Below are positions 41,428 to 45,345 of a stretch of 45,345 nucleotides of DNA, one piece after another (within the stretch, counting starts at the first letter, position 1; every line of letters starts with the position of its first letter). Made by a program: the position numbers and the translations under genes. The stretch covers positions 1 to 45,345 of the IMG/VR virus record IMGVR_UViG_3300009506_000060. One strand, 5' to 3'. The notes under the pieces are model-generated. The model was not told the origin of the DNA. It worked only from the letters and a program-made list of their open reading frames with translations, and searched no databases. The DNA is from a virus.

Positions 41428-42136
41428 TGCGTTGCCTCACTATTGATTCTGCCAGTTTGGGTCCGATGCCATCCACCTCCTGCAGGTCCTCCGCGCTGGC
41501 CCCAAGGAAGTCCTCAAGCAGGGGGTACCTTGCCCCCAGCGCCCTCGCCCTGTCCCACCCGATACCGTCGAATTGGCTGGCACACCGGGCCACCAGGTTT
41601 GGTTTGGCCAGATGTGCATGCTCCGTGTGCCTCTGCCATTGCAGGTGCGATTTGTGCTTGCCCCAAGGTTTGGACCACCAGCGGAACGTAGAGTCCACCC
41701 ACCAACCCGTTTCCCAGGTGGAGGATGTGGACACGACGTACACCCCGCATGCCACCTGCAATGTGGTCAAGTAGTTCCACACGTCGCGGGCCATGAACCG
41801 GCGAGACCCCTGGGCTGCGGGTACCCAGCGCCCCTTGCGGTCGATCCGGTGGAGGACGCCGGTGTGCCGGTCCGCACGCCACACCCCCTCTACCAGCAGG
41901 TACACGTGATCGTACCGCTGGGTCAGGCCGATTAGCTGGTGCCCGCTGAGACGACCAGAGGTCATGGACTGGAGCAGGTCCAGCAGGGACTTGCGCTCCA
42001 CGGCCACGTCCACCGGTCCCCCAGGGCCGTTGCCGGACCAGGCGAAATCGCCGTACTCCAGGCGGCAGACCAGATGGGGTGAGGTGAGCAGTGGGGCCAA
42101 TTCGGCGGAACCCTCACGGTCGTCGACGAGTATCAT
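41420..42136 (-). CDS. ERCC4-type nuclease with helix-hairpin-helix
   Basis: The product is 238 aa. The ATG at 42136 follows GGGAGGGACTAAT. It begins MILVDDREGSAEL (the D-D-R-E metal-binding segment), then VAVERKSLLDLLQSM (ERK motif, about residues 47-49), which together define the XPF/ERCC4 nuclease site. The C-terminus has two helix-hairpin-helix-like segments (FDGIGWDRARALGARYP and LQEVDGIGPKLAESIVRQR). Such nucleases cut branched or flap DNA. It is probably used in recombination or end processing with the Sak4-like system. Confidence 0.88.
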   Translation of the reverse strand: MILVDDREGSAELAPLLTSPHLVCRLEYGDFAWSGNGPGGPVDVAVERKSLLDLLQSMTSGRLSGHQLIGLTQRYDHVYLLVEGVWRADRHTGVLHRIDRKGRWVPAAQGSRRFMARDVWNYLTTLQVACGVYVVSTSSTWETGWWVDSTFRWWSKPWGKHKSHLQWQRHTEHAHLAKPNLVARCASQFDGIGWDRARALGARYPLLEDFLGASAEDLQEVDGIGPKLAESIVRQRNE

Positions 42137-42336
42137 ATTAGTCCCTCCCGTTCCGCCCACCACTCTTTGATCAGCACATCCCCAAACTCCCCCTCATCCG
42201 GCCAGTCCTCCATGACCGACTTTGGTACCCATTTGAGATCGTCCAACCCGAAGTCAAACAGCACTGCCAAATCGGTAGAGTGGAGGTGCTTCCCCTCCAG
42301 ATCGATTAAGTCCGGCTCATTGCTTATCCGTCCCAT
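42133..42336 (-). CDS. Small hypothetical protein
   Basis: The product is 67 aa. The ATG at 42336 follows GAGGGACGGAG. It is acidic. The pattern LFDFGLDDLKWVPKSVMEDWP (residues 26-46) recurs in small phage proteins of unknown function, in which a [W][IV]P[KR]S box is typical. It overlaps the ERCC4 start by 4 bases. Confidence 0.68.
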   Translation of the reverse strand: MGRISNEPDLIDLEGKHLHSTDLAVLFDFGLDDLKWVPKSVMEDWPDEGEFGDVLIKEWWAEREGLI

Positions 42337-42583
42337 CTCCGTCCCTCACGGCCCATAGGGCCATTAGATGTTGTACTATGGCGTGCCAGCAATCCCACGT
42401 CCTCCGGCAATCGTATATCAGAGGCCATTGGTCCACGTCCACCTCTACCACCTTACTTCCGTCGGGGTAGTGGGCTGACACCCGTACTATGTCTTTGTCA
42501 ATCCGGCGTATCCGTATTTCGCTCAGACCCGTCTCGTGGTATAGATCCTGGATTGATGTTATCACTTCCCTTGCGCTTCCCAT
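42317..42583 (-). CDS. Hypothetical protein
   Basis: The product is 88 aa from the ATG at 42583 (GGGAG 4 bases upstream). A TTG start at 42610 would add 9 residues. It has a helix followed by beta strands (RIRRIDKDIVRVSAHYPDGS, VVEVDVDQWPLIYDC) and a C-terminal helix. It overlaps the genes on both sides. Function is unknown. Confidence 0.6.
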   Translation of the reverse strand: MGSAREVITSIQDLYHETGLSEIRIRRIDKDIVRVSAHYPDGSKVVEVDVDQWPLIYDCRRTWDCWHAIVQHLMALWAVRDGDGTDKQ

Positions 42584-42740
42584 GTGCTCCCGGTCCTCTC
42601 TCTCCGCCAAACTCCCCTAATTTGGGGTTGGTTAGCGTCCATGACCTCCCACACGTGTCGCATACGAACACGCTCGTCCCCAGCCTACGGCCCGGTCCTA
42701 GTAGGTACCGGCCACCACATTTGCATCGACGTTGGCTCAC
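42498..42740 (-). CDS. Small zinc-ribbon protein
   Basis: The product is 80 aa. A GTG start at 42740 follows GGAGGTGATGCTAA. RCKCGGRYLL and VFVCDTCGRSWTL form a clear four-cysteine zinc ribbon (Cys6, Cys8, and CxxC at about 27-30). The C-terminal half is Gly/Arg-rich and overlaps the next gene out of frame. It may be nucleic-acid binding, by fold only. Confidence 0.62.
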   Translation of the reverse strand: MSQRRCKCGGRYLLGPGRRLGTSVFVCDTCGRSWTLTNPKLGEFGGERGPGAHGKRKGSDNINPGSIPRDGSERNTDTPD

Positions 42741-43032
42741 TTAGCATCACCTCCCTTATCTCTACTATCCACGTCCTTGGTATTTTATGCAGACCTCCGC
42801 ACTGGTCTATGTGGCTACCGGGGTCACTGTCGGTCCACACCAACCTCCGCATCGCCATTCCAATACACTTCTCGTCCTCATATACTAGCCACCCTATATC
42901 CTCACAAATACAGTCGTCTGCATTGGCCCATTCCTCCAGCTCCTTATCATTTTTCCATCCCCCGTCTGCATGGGCGTCCAGCCATTTTATATAGAGCAGT
43001 TTTTGCTCTTCCATCGGTATTATCTTTCCCAT
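42685..43032 (-). CDS. Hypothetical phage protein
   Basis: The product is 115 aa. The ATG at 43032 follows GGGAGGGAGTAGACCG. The pattern YIKWLDAHADGGWKNDKELE then DIGWLVYEDEKCIGMAMRRL is like a common small phage protein (beta-rich, of unknown function). It overlaps the methyltransferase end and the zinc-ribbon start. Confidence 0.68.
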   Translation of the reverse strand: MGKIIPMEEQKLLYIKWLDAHADGGWKNDKELEEWANADDCICEDIGWLVYEDEKCIGMAMRRLVWTDSDPGSHIDQCGGLHKIPRTWIVEIREVMLSEPTSMQMWWPVPTRTGP

Positions 43033-43607
43033 CGGTCTACTCCCTCCCATTCGGTTTGGTCCCATACTATTTCCGTCCCCCAACAGTCCCACCCACTTAC
43101 CAGATCCCTGGAGAATAACTCTATCCGGGGTACATCACCAAACAACTCAACTATTCGGTCTCTGGTCTCGGGAGGTTTTCTCCCCATCTCTCTTACCCTC
43201 CCATCCAATACGCTACGTACTGCGGCAGATTTGCGCACCATTTTCCCCCTAATACCCAAAAGACACACCTCTGGGTTGGCCCTTGTATAATTCCCCGTCC
43301 CCATGAACCACGTATCCTGCACTTTGTTCCTTTTTACCCATGTGAATGCCATGGTAGCATATCTAAATCCCCACGAGTCCATAACGTCCGGGAATAGACG
43401 CAGGTGGGGGAATGTAATCCACAGGAATAGAGCGCAATTCGGATAGCATATATCCCCCACGGGGAGGTCTATTATATCCTGGTTACTCATTAGATCGAAG
43501 TTTTTGCCTATTCCCCTCCCCCCTGTGGGCTTCGCCTCATATCCTAGCCCACTCCAGGGGGGATCAGCATATATTATATTATACTTCCGGTCTGGAAATG
43601 GTATCAT
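43020..43607 (-). CDS. MT-A70 family adenine methyltransferase
   Basis: The product is 195 aa. The ATG at 43607 overlaps the stop of the ATPase gene (TGATG). An alternative start at 43616 lies 1 base from AGGAG. YNIIYADPPWSGLGYE contains the DPPW catalytic motif (15-18). CALFLWITFPHL and FTWVKRNKVQD, and the late DCWGTEIVW, fit the SAM-binding MT-A70 fold. It would methylate N6 of a purine in DNA or RNA. In a Z-containing genome the natural substrate could be 2-aminoadenine. Confidence 0.86.
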   Translation of the reverse strand: MIPFPDRKYNIIYADPPWSGLGYEAKPTGGRGIGKNFDLMSNQDIIDLPVGDICYPNCALFLWITFPHLRLFPDVMDSWGFRYATMAFTWVKRNKVQDTWFMGTGNYTRANPEVCLLGIRGKMVRKSAAVRSVLDGRVREMGRKPPETRDRIVELFGDVPRIELFSRDLVSGWDCWGTEIVWDQTEWEGVDRWER

Positions 43608-44488
43608 CACTCCCATACTCCTGGATCGAACATGGGCAGGGCCATCTGGGCCATGATGGGGAACGTGCACATCTCCCCCTCAAGCTCCATCCCTGCTAAG
43701 TCCGGGTTTTGTCTGCAGTCCAGGATGGATAGGGCAAAGGCCCCACCATCTTCTGGCCGGTATCGGTACATCTGGGTGTTCACTTGCACCAGGAACCCCG
43801 TGTCCTTAAAACCGGCCCTCTCGTACTCCCCATTCCACTTGTCATTCACGTATTGTTGCTTCATTTTGTGGACGAGGATCAGATTCTTGTCGTAGTCGTA
43901 CGCCTTGCGGATCAGCGCCCGGTACTCCGCGTTGACTGGCCCATACATGTACGGCATGACCTGGGTCAGCTTGCCGAACCGGGCCAGACGCAACAGCTCC
44001 CACACTTCCGTGGCGGTATCAACCACCACCGTCCTTACCTCCTTGCTCCGGATCACGTAGTTGTACGCATCCTCGAACCGTTTGTACTCTGCCGGTGCCT
44101 GTCCGGATTGCGTTTCGTCCAATCGGGCCACGGGCATCGAGTGTATCTCTTTTCCAGTAAATTTGTCTATTACGCCCTCCGTGCCAAAGTCCAGGTTAAA
44201 GAAGGCTATAGGGTCCGGGGCGGTGAGGGCGAAATGTGTCTTCCCCTGCTTCTCCAGGGCGCTGACCGCCACGATCAGGCGTGGGATCATAACTGTGTCC
44301 CTCACCCCGGTGAACCCCAGCTTTTTCATCTGTGGGCTTAATGTCATACCTCTCTCCTCTCCACCGAGTTCGTTTATTATGCCACGGTCGTACGCCTCGG
44401 CATCTGCCATCTCCCCTCGGTGGTAATCGGTGATGGCATCCTCGTTATCCATTACCTCCCCAAGAGCGAAGTCTGCGAACTCACCCAT
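43607..44488 (-). CDS. Sak4-like RecA-fold ATPase, with fused N-terminal domain
   Basis: The product is 293 aa. The Walker A is SALEKQGKTH (76-85) and the Walker B VRTVVVDTATEVWELL (about 151-166). Length and layout fit phage Sak4 ATPases, which assist single-strand annealing with SSB. Residues 1-47 (FALGEVMDNEDAITDYHRGE then AYDRGIINELG) look like a stand-alone small phage protein fused in front. The ATG at 44488 has AGGAGGACC. A second in-frame ATG at 44347 has GGAGAGAGGT and would give the 246-aa ATPase alone. It overlaps the nuclease gene upstream. Confidence 0.82.
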   Translation of the reverse strand: MGEFADFALGEVMDNEDAITDYHRGEMADAEAYDRGIINELGGEERGMTLSPQMKKLGFTGVRDTVMIPRLIVAVSALEKQGKTHFALTAPDPIAFFNLDFGTEGVIDKFTGKEIHSMPVARLDETQSGQAPAEYKRFEDAYNYVIRSKEVRTVVVDTATEVWELLRLARFGKLTQVMPYMYGPVNAEYRALIRKAYDYDKNLILVHKMKQQYVNDKWNGEYERAGFKDTGFLVQVNTQMYRYRPEDGGAFALSILDCRQNPDLAGMELEGEMCTFPIMAQMALPMFDPGVWE

Positions 44489-45047
44489 GGTCCTCCTCCA
44501 TTCGTTGTTTTTCCCTTAATACCATGTCCCAGTTCTGCTTAAGCTCCCATTCCGTGTACTCCACCCTTGCCACCCGGTATATAGGGCCAGACCCCTTGTA
44601 GTCCCCCATGAGGTGGAAAATGCGGAAGATGGCGACGGTGGTCCCCAGGGCGCTACAGTAGGACTTGGATTGGGCCATCCACTTGAAATCGTCAGTGGGG
44701 GAGCGCTTGACGCTGCGCCATGTGGCCTTGTATTCCTCCAGCACCATAGGTACCACACCCAACGGGTCCGGCCCGATGCCGTCCGGGGCCATCCAGATGC
44801 CGTCCAATTCCACGTGCGGGGGCCGGGTCGCGTACTTGTCCCGCATCACCTTGCATAGCACCTTCTCCCACAGCAACCCAATCTCCGCTGTAAGCTCCAT
44901 GTCGGTGAATCCGTCCCCCTTGTACTGCAGGCCGGACCGGACCATCAAGCTGTCGATCACGGCGGACAGGTGCAACCGGCCCTCGCGGGACTCCTCGTCG
45001 TCGAACAGCGTCTGCGGCCATTTGGTATCCTCTATAGTACACTCCAT
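44481..45047 (-). CDS. PD-(D/E)XK (RecB/Cas4-like) nuclease
   Basis: The product is 188 aa. The ATG at 45047 follows TGGAGGAGTA. The longer frame to 45179 lies in the structured intergenic region. The active-site pattern is Asp82 (ELDGIW), Glu105-Tyr-Lys107 (VLEEYKATW) and the downstream helix QSKSY (126-130), as in RecB-type exonucleases. Followed by the Sak4-like ATPase (8-base overlap) and preceded, across the contig ends, by the SSB-like gene. It probably resects DNA ends to give single strands for annealing. Confidence 0.82.
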   Translation of the reverse strand: MECTIEDTKWPQTLFDDEESREGRLHLSAVIDSLMVRSGLQYKGDGFTDMELTAEIGLLWEKVLCKVMRDKYATRPPHVELDGIWMAPDGIGPDPLGVVPMVLEEYKATWRSVKRSPTDDFKWMAQSKSYCSALGTTVAIFRIFHLMGDYKGSGPIYRVARVEYTEWELKQNWDMVLREKQRMEEDHG

Positions 45048-45201
45048 TACTCCTCCAGTTGGTCCGATCCCCCAGGTGGGTGGGGTGGGGCATCCTGACA
45101 CCACCGGGATGCCGAATCGAACGGCGTCCCCACTCGCTTGATCCCGCGAAGTGGCTTGCGGCCAGTTCCGCAGCCCCACCCCATAAGTGTGCGTGTTGTT
45201 T
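45048..45201. other. Intergenic region between nuclease and SSB-like gene
   Basis: Together with bases 1-71 (the wrap-around), this forms a roughly 225-bp non-coding gap inside a leftward operon otherwise packed with overlaps. It contains the structured element 45081-45183. In the 1-71 part there is a further stem (on the minus strand CCGCCGA with TCGGCGG, loop about 10) and CCGG-containing repeats. No promoter of good quality was seen. Confidence 0.6.
45081..45183 (-). ncRNA. Candidate structured RNA, multi-branched
   Basis: On the minus strand TGGGGTGGGGC (45183-45173) pairs perfectly with GCCCCACCCCA (45091-45081), enclosing about 81 nt. Inside are GCGG-aactgg-CCGC, then CCACTTCGC pairing with GCGAGTGG (one bulge), and GCCG-ttcgatt-CGGC, whose TTCGATT loop looks like a tRNA T-loop. 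A competing stem GGCATCC/GGATGCC uses the last part. The whole does not fold as a canonical tRNA (no matching acceptor stem of 7 bp in place). It could be a cis-acting leader of the nuclease mRNA or a small RNA. Confidence 0.4.
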
Positions 45202-45345
45202 TACACCGGATGCGCACCCCCCGGTTGGCACGGAACCGCCGATATTTGCGCCTCGGCGGAGGGCGCAACCGGTTAGCCCAGGACCAACGTGCCGTCCGCG
45301 TACTCCCACGGCCCGTTGCTCAGGAACTTGTCATCAAACACCAGC
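45202..45345. repeat. Terminal direct repeat, right copy (144 bp)
   Basis: Identical to bases 1-144. The last 73 bases repeat the C-terminal codons of the SSB-like gene. Any gene count should treat this as the same locus. Confidence 0.95.

Noticed and set aside
45120-45183. tRNA-like element (T-loop-like TTCGATT and D-arm-like GCGGAACTGGCCGC on the minus strand)
   Set aside because: The T-stem and D-stem lookalikes cannot be joined by a 7-bp acceptor stem or a plausible anticodon arm. Kept only as a structured RNA candidate.
1-45345. Temperate lifestyle (integrase, attachment site, repressor)
   Set aside because: One Xre-type regulator is present but no tyrosine or serine recombinase, excisionase or tRNA attachment site was recognised.

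Overview
This window is best read as one complete genome of a short-tailed, lytic bacteriophage. The first 144 bases recur exactly as the last 144 (1-144 = 45202-45345), so about 45.2 kb is unique and the sequence is circular or terminally redundant. The virion genes are P22-like (portal, scaffold, coat protein, gp4-like and gp10-like tail factors, ejection proteins). No integrase was recognised. Shine-Dalgarno sequences are strong and bacterial. The envelope-type signal peptides fit a bacterial host with a Sec pathway, but the sequence does not identify the host.

Layout. (1) A leftward block of small genes runs from 9628 to 5491, mostly unknown, several with zinc-ribbon cysteine pairs. (2) A rightward three-gene operon (3533-5377) has a good sigma70-type promoter and two 19-bp direct repeats upstream. 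It encodes a small protein, a PurA-family enzyme with the PurZ signature (Ser in place of the catalytic Asp) and a MazZ-like diphosphohydrolase. (3) A leftward replication and recombination block runs from a divergent HTH regulator at 3253 through the contig ends to 38329. It holds an RHH protein, a DinG/XPD-like helicase, an SSB-like protein, a structured intergenic RNA, a PD-(D/E)XK nuclease, a Sak4-like ATPase, an MT-A70 methyltransferase, an ERCC4 nuclease, a deoxyribosyltransferase-like protein and a family A DNA polymerase with an N-terminal uracil-DNA glycosylase-like domain. (4) A rightward late operon (10687-38346) holds tail fibres and beta-helix proteins, terminase, portal, capsid, tail and ejection genes.

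Together PurZ, MazZ and a family A polymerase suggest that this phage replaces adenine with 2-aminoadenine (Z) in its DNA, as in Vibrio phage phiVC8, cyanophage S-2L and Acinetobacter phage SH-Ab 15497. No HD-domain DatZ gene was recognised, so adenine exclusion would have to rest on the polymerase or another enzyme.

Three things look new or underexplored. First, the roughly 1.06-kb non-coding region at 9629-10686, between the leftward and late operons, is packed with about 15 copies of a palindrome (TACCACnnnGTGGTA-like). Two further palindrome families are interleaved with it. A G-quadruplex-type tract, an AT-rich segment and a strong promoter follow. It looks like a replication origin, centromere or master control region. 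Second, at least eight proteins of the tail and surface class begin with convincing Sec signal peptides, mostly in a cassette at 10856-22653, which is unexpected for proteins that should assemble in the cytoplasm. Third, part of that cassette (about 16.5-23.1 kb) is visibly AT-richer, with genes chained by 4-base stop/start overlaps, suggesting an acquired host-interaction module. A large ejection protein also carries an ADP-ribosyltransferase-like domain.
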